Source: Leptospira hartskeerlii
GTDB lineage: Bacteria; Spirochaetota; Leptospiria; Leptospirales; Leptospiraceae
Reading direction: 5' to 3'
DNA: 64,000 bases
Assembly (NCBI RefSeq): GCF_002811475.1
Contig: NZ_NPDL01000004.1
Coordinates: 310,001 to 374,000 of the forward strand
Positions 37,653 to 46,190 of this stretch are shown piece after piece. Both the position numbers and the translations under genes were made by a program. Positions within the stretch are counted from its first letter, which is position 1. Each line of letters begins with the position of its first letter. The notes beneath the pieces are model-generated. The model saw nothing but the letters and a program-made list of their open reading frames with translations. It was not told the origin of the DNA and searched no databases.

Positions 37653-38795
37653 ATGTTTCGTTTCATCTCTTTTTCCCGAGTATTGATCCTTTTTTCAGTA
37701 TTCATTCTTCTCATCGCTTGTAATTCAAAAACACCATCCGATTCCAAGATCATTTCCTTAACAATCCCTGAGGCCGAAGAAAAAAGCCCGGACGTGGTCC
37801 TCAAAAAATTAGGAAACCTGGACGAGGATCCTGATCTAGAAGTCTTTTCCTTGGTCCGAAACGGAACCGAAGAGATTCTTGCAGTTTTCAAAAAACAAAA
37901 TGGAGAATGGACACTCAAGTCCAAGATAGGTTTTAATCTCCTAAATATCGGACCTTTTGTGCATGATCCTAAAGCTTCTTCTTGGAAAGCAGGAGAGGAC
38001 GAAAATGCAAAAGAATCCGGCTATGTAGTTAAAAGAATTCTAATGGAAGAGCTTCCTGGAGATTCTTTCAATTCTCTATTTTTAGAAGTTTTAAGCGAAG
38101 AACCTCCTTTGGGTCTTTTTTCTGTTCCATACGTGATCAGAAAAGGTGAGAAAATTTTAGATGGACTCGCTTCTTTAAAAGATCACCAGTTTTTAGCAAA
38201 ATCAAAGCGTATCGATTTTTCTTATAATAAAGAGGAAAAGAATCTTACTATCTTTCCGAATAATCGTACTTACGCTCAAAATTTTAATTTTAATGGATGG
38301 GAATTAGTTCCCGACGTTCCAAGTGTTGCTGCTCCAGGTCTATTAAGTGTAGAAGCTCCGATCGAATGGAAAAAGGGCGTTACATCCGAAGTGGTGATCT
38401 GGTTCAAGAACAGAGGATCTTATTCAGGAACTACTTATATCACTCTTTCTTTTCCGCAAGGTGGAAAAGTGGAAGTGGATTCTGGTAAAGAAGGATTGAG
38501 ATATTATTCTCCAGGATCTTCCGTATATTCTTTCGAAAAAAAATATATCAACTCCAAAGTTCCTTTATTGGAAATTACGAAAGAAGGTTGGGCAAGAAAT
38601 CACAAGTATGGAGTTCGTTTTAAATACACACCTGAGGCTGACGGTATTCCTAATATATTAGTACGATCCAGTTCTAAGTCTTATAGAGAAACGATCAATC
38701 TTCCGACGGATTACAGTTCCGTAAAAACTGAAATTGACCAACAAGGTTTCAAAAGTTATCCTCTGCCATTGGAATCTAGAGGAAAGTCCAAATAA
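37653..38795 (+). CDS. Lipoprotein of unknown function
   Basis: 380 residues with a lipoprotein signal (hydrophobic residues 9-22, lipobox LIAC, Cys23). The middle holds an integrin-like DEDPDLEVFSLV strand, and the second half (from about residue 200) is beta-rich, with strands such as VVIWFKNRGSYSGTTYITLSF that look like an immunoglobulin-like sandwich. No named domain is recognised. First of a four-gene run (lipoprotein, helical protein, MotB-like, lipoprotein). Confidence 0.65.
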   Translation: MFRFISFSRVLILFSVFILLIACNSKTPSDSKIISLTIPEAEEKSPDVVLKKLGNLDEDPDLEVFSLVRNGTEEILAVFKKQNGEWTLKSKIGFNLLNIGPFVHDPKASSWKAGEDENAKESGYVVKRILMEELPGDSFNSLFLEVLSEEPPLGLFSVPYVIRKGEKILDGLASLKDHQFLAKSKRIDFSYNKEEKNLTIFPNNRTYAQNFNFNGWELVPDVPSVAAPGLLSVEAPIEWKKGVTSEVVIWFKNRGSYSGTTYITLSFPQGGKVEVDSGKEGLRYYSPGSSVYSFEKKYINSKVPLLEITKEGWARNHKYGVRFKYTPEADGIPNILVRSSSKSYRETINLPTDYSSVKTEIDQQGFKSYPLPLESRGKSK

Positions 38796-38810
38796 TAGTC
38801 GGATACAATA

Positions 38811-39473
38811 GTGAGTAGTTTCGAAGAACATAAACTTAAACATGCCAAGGTAGAGATCGTTCGAGCTCAGGTGGAAAGATTCCGCAAATTTTACGCGGAT
38901 TATTTTCATTTGGAAGAAACGATTTCTATGGTGGAGTATTTTTTCGAAACTATTTACAACCTTGATGGTAAAGAAGCTTGGATGCATTTGGCTTTAGACA
39001 CATACCAAAAAGTAAAAGGTATGATGAAAGAAACCACTAGGGCGAATCTAGAAACTCTTATCGAGTTAAACAATCTCACTGATCATCTTGATTCTGAAAT
39101 GGCACAATTGCTTATCCATAGAGATTGGGACGGCAAAAAACTTTCTAGAGAAGAATATGATGATCTGTACAAAGCATACGGTCATAAAGAAGAAAGAGAA
39201 AAACAGTTAGAGATCGTTCTTCATAATCTCAGAACATTTTACGAATTAGCTCATAAGCCTATCTCTGCTTATCTGATCCGACCTGCTCGATTTATGGCGG
39301 GCTTGTTAGGAGTTTCTCTTTTATTCGAATCAGTGGAGAAGGCATACAACGCAGTTTTACCTGTGTCTCCAGAAATTTTTGTTTCTTTTATCGAGCAAGT
39401 GGAGAGAAGAGAGACGGAATATCTAGAGTCTGCTTTCTTAAACGGAAAGCAACCTAAGGAGCCATCTGCTTGA
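38811..39473 (+). CDS. Helical hypothetical protein
   Basis: 220 residues, almost entirely helix-forming and charged, starting at GTG 38811 (15 bases after the lipoprotein stop). It contains a short RPARFMAGLLGVSLLFESVE hydrophobic helix near the C-terminus but no signal peptide. I recognise no family. Its stop overlaps the TTG start of the MotB-like gene, so the two are coupled and the products may interact. Confidence 0.6.
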   Translation: MSSFEEHKLKHAKVEIVRAQVERFRKFYADYFHLEETISMVEYFFETIYNLDGKEAWMHLALDTYQKVKGMMKETTRANLETLIELNNLTDHLDSEMAQLLIHRDWDGKKLSREEYDDLYKAYGHKEEREKQLEIVLHNLRTFYELAHKPISAYLIRPARFMAGLLGVSLLFESVEKAYNAVLPVSPEIFVSFIEQVERRETEYLESAFLNGKQPKEPSA

Positions 39474-40198
39474 ACGGAAGATCACGTTTTTCCAGATACA
39501 GAAAGCCTATCGAAGCCGGCGATGAGAACCGGGATAGATGGCTTTTGACGTATGCGGATATGATCACACTTCTTCTTGGACTTTTTATCATTTTATATTC
39601 TATTTCCCAAGTAGACCAAAATAAACTAAAACAAGTTGCCGATTTGGTCAGAGGTGGATTTGGTTTAGGAGAATCTTTTTTCGAAGGCTCCAATATCACA
39701 TTAGAAGAGGATCCTTTATTACAACCTAGGACCCAAATGTATCGCTTCTGGGAAAGGATCTCTTACGCTTTAAAAAAACTGAAAGAAAAAACGAAATTAT
39801 TCATAGGCATTAACGAAACAGAAGAGATCCGCATCCAAGTATTTGCACCATCCTTAGGCGAAGGTGAGTTTCACCCGGACGAGGACACCGACTTCACTTT
39901 CAAAAAAGTAGCAGAGGTCGCACAAGGCATGGACGTGGACATCACACTGAGAGTCCAAGTTCCTTATGCGGAACAAGCTGGCCAAGGTTTCAGAAATATC
40001 TGGGAGTATAATGCACATCGTGCAGGTTTGATCGCAGAAACATTGTCAGAAAAATATGGGATCTCTAGAGAAAGACTCTCAGTCCAAGCATATCATGGAT
40101 TTAGAAAGTTAGGGCCGGAAGAAGGTCCCAGCCCAGAAGTAAAGGCTTCCCAGGAAAGAATAGAAATCATCATTCGTAAACGAGGTAAGGAAGAATAA
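39470..40198 (+). CDS. MotB/OmpA-like peptidoglycan-binding protein with single TM
   Basis: 242 residues. A MotB-type plug helix (WLLTYADMITLLLGLFIILY, residues 24-43, with the Asp of YADM in the proton-path position) precedes a periplasmic OmpA-like domain with the peptidoglycan-binding pattern NAHRAGLIAETL and LSVQAYHGF. No MotA-like partner is adjacent and no flagellar gene is nearby, so it is not simply the flagellar stator. It could be a stator-like or cell-wall anchor protein of another system. TTG start overlaps the previous stop (tTGA). Confidence 0.8.
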   Translation: MNGRSRFSRYRKPIEAGDENRDRWLLTYADMITLLLGLFIILYSISQVDQNKLKQVADLVRGGFGLGESFFEGSNITLEEDPLLQPRTQMYRFWERISYALKKLKEKTKLFIGINETEEIRIQVFAPSLGEGEFHPDEDTDFTFKKVAEVAQGMDVDITLRVQVPYAEQAGQGFRNIWEYNAHRAGLIAETLSEKYGISRERLSVQAYHGFRKLGPEEGPSPEVKASQERIEIIIRKRGKEE

Positions 40199-40201
40199 GG
40201 A

Positions 40202-40651
40202 ATGATCTCTAAAATAAATAAAGTTGTAATTCCTTTCGTACTTGTGGGAGCATTCTTCTCATTTGGTTGTTCCAAAAAGAAAAAAGTCCCAGCTGCAGTG
40301 GAATCTGTATGGAAAACGGATCAGAATGGAGTGGAGAATTCTAGCGGGTTTGCATGGGTTTCCAAGTATTGTGAGAAGGTTAGACAATGCGCAGATGGCG
40401 ACATGAAAACCTTAAACCCTGACTCAGAAGCAATTCTAGAAAAAAGATTAAGAAAGGATTTTTGTTTAGAAAAATTTAAAGAATCCAAAGTGTATACTTT
40501 GGCTGCGCAAGAACCCAAATTGGTTATTGATAGGACTATTTCCTGTTTAAAAACGGCAACGGAAGCAGACTGCTCTTTGATCAAAAAGGGAGTTTCTGAA
40601 CTTTCGGAAGATTGTAAATGGTTACAAACTCTTCAAAACTCTAAAGAATAA
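40202..40651 (+). CDS. Small cysteine-containing lipoprotein
   Basis: 149 residues with a lipoprotein signal (lipobox FSFGC, Cys23) followed by a lysine cluster. The mature chain is helical and carries six further cysteines spaced as YC-x5-QC, DFC, SC, DC and DC, suggesting three disulfides in a small periplasmic domain. It begins three bases after the MotB-like gene. Similar small cysteine-rich lipoproteins are common in Leptospira; the role is unknown. Confidence 0.68.
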   Translation: MISKINKVVIPFVLVGAFFSFGCSKKKKVPAAVESVWKTDQNGVENSSGFAWVSKYCEKVRQCADGDMKTLNPDSEAILEKRLRKDFCLEKFKESKVYTLAAQEPKLVIDRTISCLKTATEADCSLIKKGVSELSEDCKWLQTLQNSKE

Positions 40652-40660
40652 AAATATAAA

Positions 40661-40695
40661 GGTCTTATAAAAGACCCGGGTTTTAAAAACCTATT
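40661..40695 (+). terminator. Terminator-like hairpin after the small lipoprotein
   Basis: GGTCTT-ATAA-AAGACC is a perfect stem, followed by CGGGTTTT and a second short GGTTTT/AAAACC fold. T tract weak; tentative. Confidence 0.45.
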
Positions 40696-40738
40696 TCCGT
40701 GGACAAAAGATACGATCTGAAAATTTCGGAGGCGAACC

Positions 40739-41734
40739 TTGCTCAGAGGTATCAAAAGACTAAATCGATACGAGAAAAGATTACTCAGGATCGCAAAGCT
40801 TGGTGGCAAACTCGTAAAAATTAACCAAGCAGGATTTTCCAGAAGGACCGACGAAGGCTTTCGTTTTCCGATCTATAGTTTGGAGATTGGGACCAAAGAA
40901 GGCTTGGAAAAACATCCCGTAGGGATTACGGCAGGCGTTCATGGGTTGGAAACTATTGGAATCCAGATCCTGATCGATTTTTTGGAATATATAATTAGCC
41001 CCAAATCCACAGGGTATCTTCCTGAATTAAAAAAAGGTAAATTAGGATTAATTGTTATTCCAATCGTGAATCCGGGTGGAGTGGCAGCGAAGACCAGAGC
41101 AAATCCAGGTGGAGTGGACCTGATGAGAAACTCAGGGATAGATGCGGAAAAGCCTCTTCCTTTTTTTGGAGGCCAAAAGTTCTCCAATAAACTTCCTTAT
41201 TTTAGGGGGCATGGGTTGGAGCCTGAATCTAGGACACTTTCCCGGACTGTCTTCGAAAAATTCTTTCATGTCCAAGATTCTATTCTACCTGTTTTAGATC
41301 TACATTCCGGTTTTGGAACTGTGGATAATGTTTGGTGGCCATATGCTTATACTCATAGGCCTTGCACCGATACTCCTTTGTATGAAAAGATTGCTTCTCA
41401 CTTTAAAGATCATTGTGGTCATATCAATTTTGCTTATGGTCCTCAAAGCGCGAGTTATACAACTCACGGGGATCTTTGGGATAAGTTTTACGATCATTAT
41501 CAAGAATTATATTCTGAACAAGAGGGTTGGAGTTCCAAATTTCTTCCTTTAACATTAGAAGTGGGAACTTGGTCTGATATCAAAGAAGAACCTATGAAGT
41601 TATTTTCTAAAAAAGGAATATTTAGGCCGGCAGAGCATAATAAAAGCGAGGTTCTAACTAGATATAGAGGTTTTTTAAGAGACTTTGTTCGATTGGGCCT
41701 GACAAAACCTGCGGACTGGAAGGAATCTCAATAG
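40739..41734 (+). CDS. M14-family zinc carboxypeptidase
   Basis: 331 residues. Zinc ligands of the M14 fold are His68-x2-Glu71 (VHGLET) and His189 (LDLHSG); the catalytic Glu is in LTLEVGT near the C-terminus, and TRANPGGVDLMRN carries the substrate-binding Arg/Asn. No signal peptide, so cytoplasmic. Start is TTG 40739 with a GGAGG ribosome site eight bases upstream. Substrate (peptide, murein peptide or acyl amino acid) is not evident. Confidence 0.8.
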   Translation: MLRGIKRLNRYEKRLLRIAKLGGKLVKINQAGFSRRTDEGFRFPIYSLEIGTKEGLEKHPVGITAGVHGLETIGIQILIDFLEYIISPKSTGYLPELKKGKLGLIVIPIVNPGGVAAKTRANPGGVDLMRNSGIDAEKPLPFFGGQKFSNKLPYFRGHGLEPESRTLSRTVFEKFFHVQDSILPVLDLHSGFGTVDNVWWPYAYTHRPCTDTPLYEKIASHFKDHCGHINFAYGPQSASYTTHGDLWDKFYDHYQELYSEQEGWSSKFLPLTLEVGTWSDIKEEPMKLFSKKGIFRPAEHNKSEVLTRYRGFLRDFVRLGLTKPADWKESQ

Positions 41735-41756
41735 ATCTTCAAGTATTTCGAAGATA

Positions 41757-42578
41757 TTAAGAAGAAGGTCCTAGCTTTTCTAAAATTTCCTTGGGAGTTT
41801 CATAAATTCCTTGGCTCTTGTAGATCCAGGCAAGTCTATCAAGTTCTTTTAATTGTTCTAATACTTTAGAATCTTCTAAATTAGGATTTTTCCTTTTTAG
41901 TTTTTTCAGTTCCGTGAAAAAGGAAACATTGTCCCGATTCCGATTTAAAAGATGCCCCGACAATCCTATGCAAGGACAAGCCTTGTTATTATCGATCCAC
42001 ATCCCGCATTCTTTGGATAAAAACTCGGACAGTTTCTTTTTGGAACGCGAAAGTTTTTGACGAAAGTTTTCGGAACTGATGTTCAAAATTTCAGCTCCTT
42101 CTTCGCTAGTCATACCGTAAACGGAAGATAGAATGAATACTATCCTATCCGCGGAATTCAATTTTAACAAAACTGCATGTACACAGCCGAATCTGATCTC
42201 TTCCTCTAAAATTTTATCTTCCACCTGATCTTCTAAGGAGATCGAGTTAGGTTTAGATAAATATTCTTGGCGTATTCTGCTTAAGTACACAATGTTCTTA
42301 GGCCTTTTGATAGACAGAAGATGATTACTCGCGATAGAATATACCCAAGTAGTAAACTTACTCTCAAATCTAAATCCGGAAAGTTTACTGGAAATTTTGA
42401 GTAGGATCTCTTGGGTTGCGTCTTCCGCTTCTTGAGGATCCCATAACATTCTTAAGGAAAGATTAAAGATATAATCTTGGATCTTTTCTAACAGGATTTC
42501 CATCGCTCTAGGCTTTCCTTCTAGAGCGATTCGGATCGTATCCGTAAACTCGTCTTGTATCGTTACGGATTTTTCCAT
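41757..42578 (-). CDS. ECF-like sigma-70 family factor with cysteine C-terminal extension
   Basis: 273 residues. Region 2 spans about 20-95 (LSLRMLWDPQEAEDATQEIL and FESKFTTWVYSIASN) and region 4 about 135-187 (HTH with GMTSEEGAEILNISSENFRQKLSRSK). Beyond it lies an 85-residue tail with Cys191 and a Cys201-x-Cys203 pair (CPCIG), absent from plain ECF factors; it may sense redox or metal, or bind an NTF2-like partner. It follows the SnoaL-like gene by one base on the same strand. No anti-sigma gene is adjacent. Confidence 0.83.
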   Translation of the reverse strand: MEKSVTIQDEFTDTIRIALEGKPRAMEILLEKIQDYIFNLSLRMLWDPQEAEDATQEILLKISSKLSGFRFESKFTTWVYSIASNHLLSIKRPKNIVYLSRIRQEYLSKPNSISLEDQVEDKILEEEIRFGCVHAVLLKLNSADRIVFILSSVYGMTSEEGAEILNISSENFRQKLSRSKKKLSEFLSKECGMWIDNNKACPCIGLSGHLLNRNRDNVSFFTELKKLKRKNPNLEDSKVLEQLKELDRLAWIYKSQGIYETPKEILEKLGPSS

Positions 42579-42579
42579 T

Positions 42580-43062
42580 CTAAGCTGTGATCCCTTTTTT
42601 CCTAAGATAATGTTCCAAATTTCTGGCAGCTTCCGATCTAACCTTTCCTTGGACTAAAGGTGACCATCCTAAAAGAATTCCAGGAGCGCCTAAAGCCATT
42701 CTGGTCCATTTCCAGAGTGGAAATCTATCCTTTTGTTTCACTACCTTTCCGTTTTTAAATTGGAATTCGGATCTGATATGGTTTTGGACTTTTCTTCCCG
42801 TTTTTGAAAAAAGGTAGGTTGCCACCCAATATGCTGTTCCGGTCTCAGCATTTGCGTTTGCTTCTACTAATTCTATTGTTGCGTTCGGATCCATTCTTTC
42901 TAAAAGCATGGTCCACATTCCAGGTACTGCACCACCTTTTAATTTAGGAAATACAGGATCTGAAAATTCTACTTCTTGTGAGTAGAAGTCCGAGATACTT
43001 GCGGAATTTCTTGAATGAAAACTTTTATAAAAGTCTCTAATTTTGGTTTCGTTTGGATGCAT
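42580..43062 (-). CDS. NTF2/SnoaL-like protein
   Basis: 160-residue alpha+beta cone-fold protein: FYKSFHSRNSASISDFYSQEVEFSDPVF at the start and a RSEFQFKNGKVVKQKDRF strand later are typical. These domains bind small hydrophobic ligands or act as accessory domains. In ECF41-type sigma factors the SnoaL domain is fused to the sigma factor; here it is a separate gene one base upstream of one. A sensing partner is thus plausible. It starts 87 bases downstream of a strong terminator-like hairpin. Confidence 0.75.
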   Translation of the reverse strand: MHPNETKIRDFYKSFHSRNSASISDFYSQEVEFSDPVFPKLKGGAVPGMWTMLLERMDPNATIELVEANANAETGTAYWVATYLFSKTGRKVQNHIRSEFQFKNGKVVKQKDRFPLWKWTRMALGAPGILLGWSPLVQGKVRSEAARNLEHYLRKKGITA

Positions 43063-43148
43063 TTGAATATCCCTTTTTGATTTCGCATATTAGGATCGAA
43101 TTTGCAGTTTCACTGTGACTTGATTTTGGAAGAATTTTTAGAAAAAGA

Positions 43149-43177
43149 TAAAAAAAGGCCCGCTAAGAAGCGGGCCT
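43149..43177 (-). terminator. Strong Rho-independent terminator
   Basis: AGGCCCGCT-TCTT-AGCGGGCCT on the minus strand, a 9-bp GC-rich stem with tetraloop, then seven Ts. Nothing annotated on the minus strand lies just upstream of it, which is why a non-coding transcript or attenuated leader is proposed. Confidence 0.85.
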
Positions 43178-43297
43178 GAAAATCATTCGGACAAGCGGAT
43201 TAAACTCATCCGAGGCAAGGCGAATAGAAAACGCCATAATGGCGTTGATGTAAACTCCAGTTAACATATATGAGTTAAGTAATAACTCACACTGGAG
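43149..43297 (-). ncRNA. Candidate structured RNA or riboswitch-type leader upstream of the sigma-factor operon
   Basis: On the minus strand, in order: CTCCAGT...ACTGGAG (43297-43255) enclosing TGAGTTA-ttact-TAACTCA; AACGCCA-tta-TGGCGTT (43246-43230); ATTCG/CGAAT (43225-43185) enclosing CGGAT...ATCCG; then a GC-rich hairpin with a T tract (43177-43149). A TATAAT on the minus strand (43349-43344) would put a start near 43337 and an RNA of about 190 nt. Gene start is 43062, so it could be a leader with attenuator or a free small RNA. Confidence 0.5.
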
Positions 43298-43406
43298 AGT
43301 AACAATTCGATAATATACTAAATAGAATCGAAAATCGTTCGGAATTATATACATGAACGTTTTTTGTTTGCACCGAATTGAATTACTAAAAATTGTTTTT
43401 TAACGC

Positions 43407-45005
43407 ATGATCCGAATTTCGATTTTTTTTCTCGTTCTTATTTCGAGTTTCGGTTCCATCTTCGCAAAAGAACTTCCGTTCATTCTGAACACAAACGAAC
43501 ATAATAAAAACATCACTCCCGAACTATATCTTTGGGAAAAAAACTATACCGAAAATATTCCTCCTCCTTCGAATCAAATCGATGGCTGGAAAAGAATTAG
43601 ATCAAACGCCTTAAATTTCAATTTTTCTAAAAGATCATATTGGTTAAAATTCAGAATTCGATTTCGAGAAGAAATTCGTGAAAATCTTTATTTAGTGATC
43701 CGATGGAAGGCTCATGATTTAGCGGAATTATATACCTCAAATGGGGTAATCCCAATACAAAGAGTCGGGGATACATTATCAAAAAGTAATTGGCCGGTAA
43801 AAAATGTTCTCTATCCAACCTTACTCTTACAAGGAGAGCCGGGAGAAGAGAAAGAATTCGTCGTTCGGATCAAATCTGAATCTATTATGTCATTTCCGAT
43901 GGATATTATGGATGAGGCTGGTTTACGAGCCAATCTCGCGATTGAAACGGGAGTATTTTCTCTTTCCGCATGTTTATACGGGATGCTTATCTTAGTTGCT
44001 TTATTATATTATAGAGCAACGGAATATAAAGAATTTTTACTATATACCTGCTACGCTTTTTGTATGGGAGCGTCTTACGACGTAAATTATGGAAATGCAA
44101 TAGAGCTATTTTGGGAAAATTCACCTCTTTGGAGCGAAAAAGTGAATTACTTTTTCTTTAACTTAGGAGGCGTTTTTGGATTCCAATTCATTCGGAAATT
44201 TTTAGAAACAGAAACGTTTCTGCCTTGGGTGGATCGGACATTATTCTTTTTTTCCGTTATTCTTGGTCTGACACTTCCGCTCATTTTTACAATGGATACG
44301 ATTGCTTACCTGACCTTGACTAACGAGATCATATATTCTATTTCTATTCCTATGATATTGATTTCAGGGATTTACCTGAGGGGAAGAGGAAATCGTAAAT
44401 TAAACCTGTTTTTAGTTTCCTGGGGATTATATCTTACCCTAGGGTATATTAGTATTTTTTACTATATGGGGATTTTAGAATACGGATTCTTTACAGTGTA
44501 TTCGGTGCCTCTTTTCTTTCCCGCGGACCTTCTCATTCTTCTTTATAATATCATCCAAAAGTATTCTCAAAATTTGGAGGAGAAGAATAGCCTTCTCGAG
44601 GCATTGAGAGGTTTCATAAATAAACCCAGATATGCTCGTTCTAAGATCTCGGGGCTAGATGTAGATGAGTCTTTGAATGCGTTAGATCATCTGATGAACA
44701 CGGAGAAATTATTTGCCGAAGAAGAAGTTACCATCCAAATGGTCGCTTCTAAGATAGGCTTGAGTACCCATCAATTATCTGAACTACTGAACTCCAGGCT
44801 TGGACTGGGATTTGCCGCTTATTTGAATTCCAAAAGGATAGAAGAAGCTAAGCTACTTCTAAAAAACGATACTGAAGATAATATTCTAAATATTGCATTT
44901 GCAGTAGGTTTCGGTTCTAAAACTTCTTTTAATGTGGAATTTAAGAAGGCGACTGGCCTTACTCCGAAACAGTACAAAAGTTTTGTTCAAAAAGCAATTT
45001 CATAA
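43407..45005 (+). CDS. Membrane 7TM-DISM receptor fused to AraC-type DNA-binding domain
   Basis: 532 residues: signal peptide (1-20), an extracytoplasmic beta-rich 7TMR-DISMED2-like sensor (about 25-175, FNFSKRSYWLKFRI), seven predicted membrane helices (about 185-385), a short coiled coil, and a C-terminal AraC HTH domain (about 435-530: VTIQMVASKIGLSTHQLSELL, then GFGSKTSFNVEFKKATGLTPKQYKSF). It should detect an external signal and act at DNA while held in the membrane. It is divergent from the structured RNA and the sigma operon, candidate targets. ATG chosen; signal peptide supports it. Confidence 0.82.
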   Translation: MIRISIFFLVLISSFGSIFAKELPFILNTNEHNKNITPELYLWEKNYTENIPPPSNQIDGWKRIRSNALNFNFSKRSYWLKFRIRFREEIRENLYLVIRWKAHDLAELYTSNGVIPIQRVGDTLSKSNWPVKNVLYPTLLLQGEPGEEKEFVVRIKSESIMSFPMDIMDEAGLRANLAIETGVFSLSACLYGMLILVALLYYRATEYKEFLLYTCYAFCMGASYDVNYGNAIELFWENSPLWSEKVNYFFFNLGGVFGFQFIRKFLETETFLPWVDRTLFFFSVILGLTLPLIFTMDTIAYLTLTNEIIYSISIPMILISGIYLRGRGNRKLNLFLVSWGLYLTLGYISIFYYMGILEYGFFTVYSVPLFFPADLLILLYNIIQKYSQNLEEKNSLLEALRGFINKPRYARSKISGLDVDESLNALDHLMNTEKLFAEEEVTIQMVASKIGLSTHQLSELLNSRLGLGFAAYLNSKRIEEAKLLLKNDTEDNILNIAFAVGFGSKTSFNVEFKKATGLTPKQYKSFVQKAIS

Positions 45006-46181
45006 GAAAGTAGAAATTTTTTCAAGTCCCGACTGAAACAATTCTGTCTCAGAGATCAAGCTGATCACTATACTTCCGGAATCTTCTTCGAATCCGAACA
45101 TTGAACCTGGATGAACCAATACTTTCTCTTTTTCTAATAATCTAAAGGAAAATTCTTCATCGTTTAAGAAGGAATTGCATTGCAATACAGCATACCATCC
45201 TCCTTTGGGAGAAGAGTAAACAATTTCAGGATGTGAAGAATGAAAACTTTCCAGAAATTGAAGATTTCTATGTATTCTTCTAAGCACTTGGCTTTGGATC
45301 ATATTTCTCCATTGGAGTAATTCAGGAAGAGCAAGTTGTATTGGAGTTCCTACGGAAAGATATGTATCCGAAATAATCTCTAATCTCTCCTTACATTCCT
45401 CTTTCCAATTTGTAGGACCTCCAACATGGATCCAAGAGAGTTTCATTTGGGGAAGCGCCAGTATTTTTGAGACTCCATTTACTACAAATACTGGGAAATC
45501 TGTATGAAAGAAATCGATTTGGTTTGGATTTTTTTCGTGTAGGTAATCTGAGAAGACTTCATCTAAGACCAATGCTATTCTTTTGGTTTTAGAAATGACT
45601 TTCAGCTTTTCGAATTCTTTAGAAGTAAGCAAACTTCCTGTTGGGTTATTCGGAGAAACTAAAAATAGAATTTTGGTTTTATTAGTGATCTTTGAGTTTA
45701 AGTCATCGAAATCAATTTTCCAATCTTCGTTTTGATCTAGTTTATAAGAATTGAATTCAACACCGTCCAATATGGATAAGAATTCGAAGAGTGGATATCC
45801 GGGAGAAGGGATGAGGACTTCTTCTCCCGGGTTACATAATAATTTTATTAAATAGGAATATGCTTCTGAAGAAGAGGACGTTAAAAATAGGTCTTCTTCC
45901 GAGATAGTATGACCTTTTTCTTTATAATAGTTTACGATGGATTTTCTGGCGCTGATAGTTCCTTTTGGATTTGGATCATATTCCAGACTTTCCGGTTTTT
46001 CCAGAGAATGTAATATAGCTTCTCTTGGATAGACAAGCCCCACTTTAGTAGGATTGGAAACGGTAAGATCGATCCAATCTTGTCCAGATCTCTTAAAAGA
46101 TTCCAAAAGAGAATATAGATCATTCTCCCCAGATATGAATTCGAATCTATCGCTAAAGCGAGGTGTGTTTTCCGAATCCAT
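45000..46181 (-). CDS. Class I/II pyridoxal-phosphate aminotransferase
   Basis: 393 residues of fold type I. Landmarks: SPNNPTGS (the N-P-T-G loop), LVLDEVFSDYL (cofactor Asp), and NGVSKILALPQMKLSW, where the Ser-Lys is the PLP-binding lysine. The substrate is not evident; the MKLSW variant of the usual R-x-G-W block makes a specialised aminotransferase likely. It follows DUF2905 by nine bases, and its stop overlaps the AraC-type gene's stop on the other strand. Confidence 0.82.
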   Translation of the reverse strand: MDSENTPRFSDRFEFISGENDLYSLLESFKRSGQDWIDLTVSNPTKVGLVYPREAILHSLEKPESLEYDPNPKGTISARKSIVNYYKEKGHTISEEDLFLTSSSSEAYSYLIKLLCNPGEEVLIPSPGYPLFEFLSILDGVEFNSYKLDQNEDWKIDFDDLNSKITNKTKILFLVSPNNPTGSLLTSKEFEKLKVISKTKRIALVLDEVFSDYLHEKNPNQIDFFHTDFPVFVVNGVSKILALPQMKLSWIHVGGPTNWKEECKERLEIISDTYLSVGTPIQLALPELLQWRNMIQSQVLRRIHRNLQFLESFHSSHPEIVYSSPKGGWYAVLQCNSFLNDEEFSFRLLEKEKVLVHPGSMFGFEEDSGSIVISLISETELFQSGLEKISTFL

Positions 46182-46190
46182 TTGTTTTTC

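Larger units (their letters stand above)
43063..43406. other. 344-bp intergenic region with structured RNA
   Basis: Divergent between the NTF2-like gene (minus) and the 7TM-AraC gene (plus). The middle is packed with inverted repeats and ends in a minus-strand terminator (listed separately). 43340-43406 should hold the promoters. I see no gene; a short minus frame across the repeats is not called. Confidence 0.6.

Noticed and set aside
39470..40198. Zorya-type defence (ZorA/ZorB) built on the MotB-like gene
   Set aside because: No ZorA-like MotA homologue, helicase or nuclease is adjacent, and lipoproteins on both sides argue for an envelope module.
41735..41755. Bidirectional terminator between the M14 peptidase and the sigma factor
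   Set aside because: ATCTTC/GAAGAT pairs, but there is no T tract on either strand, so I do not list it as a terminator.
43185..43297. Integron attC-like site
   Set aside because: Inverted repeats suggested it, but the core RYYYAAC/GTTRRRY sites are absent and no integrase or cassette is nearby.
43163..43354. 63-codon minus frame across the structured RNA region
   Set aside because: It overlaps the terminator and nested hairpins, and the peptide has no recognisable pattern; the inverted repeats explain the sequence better.
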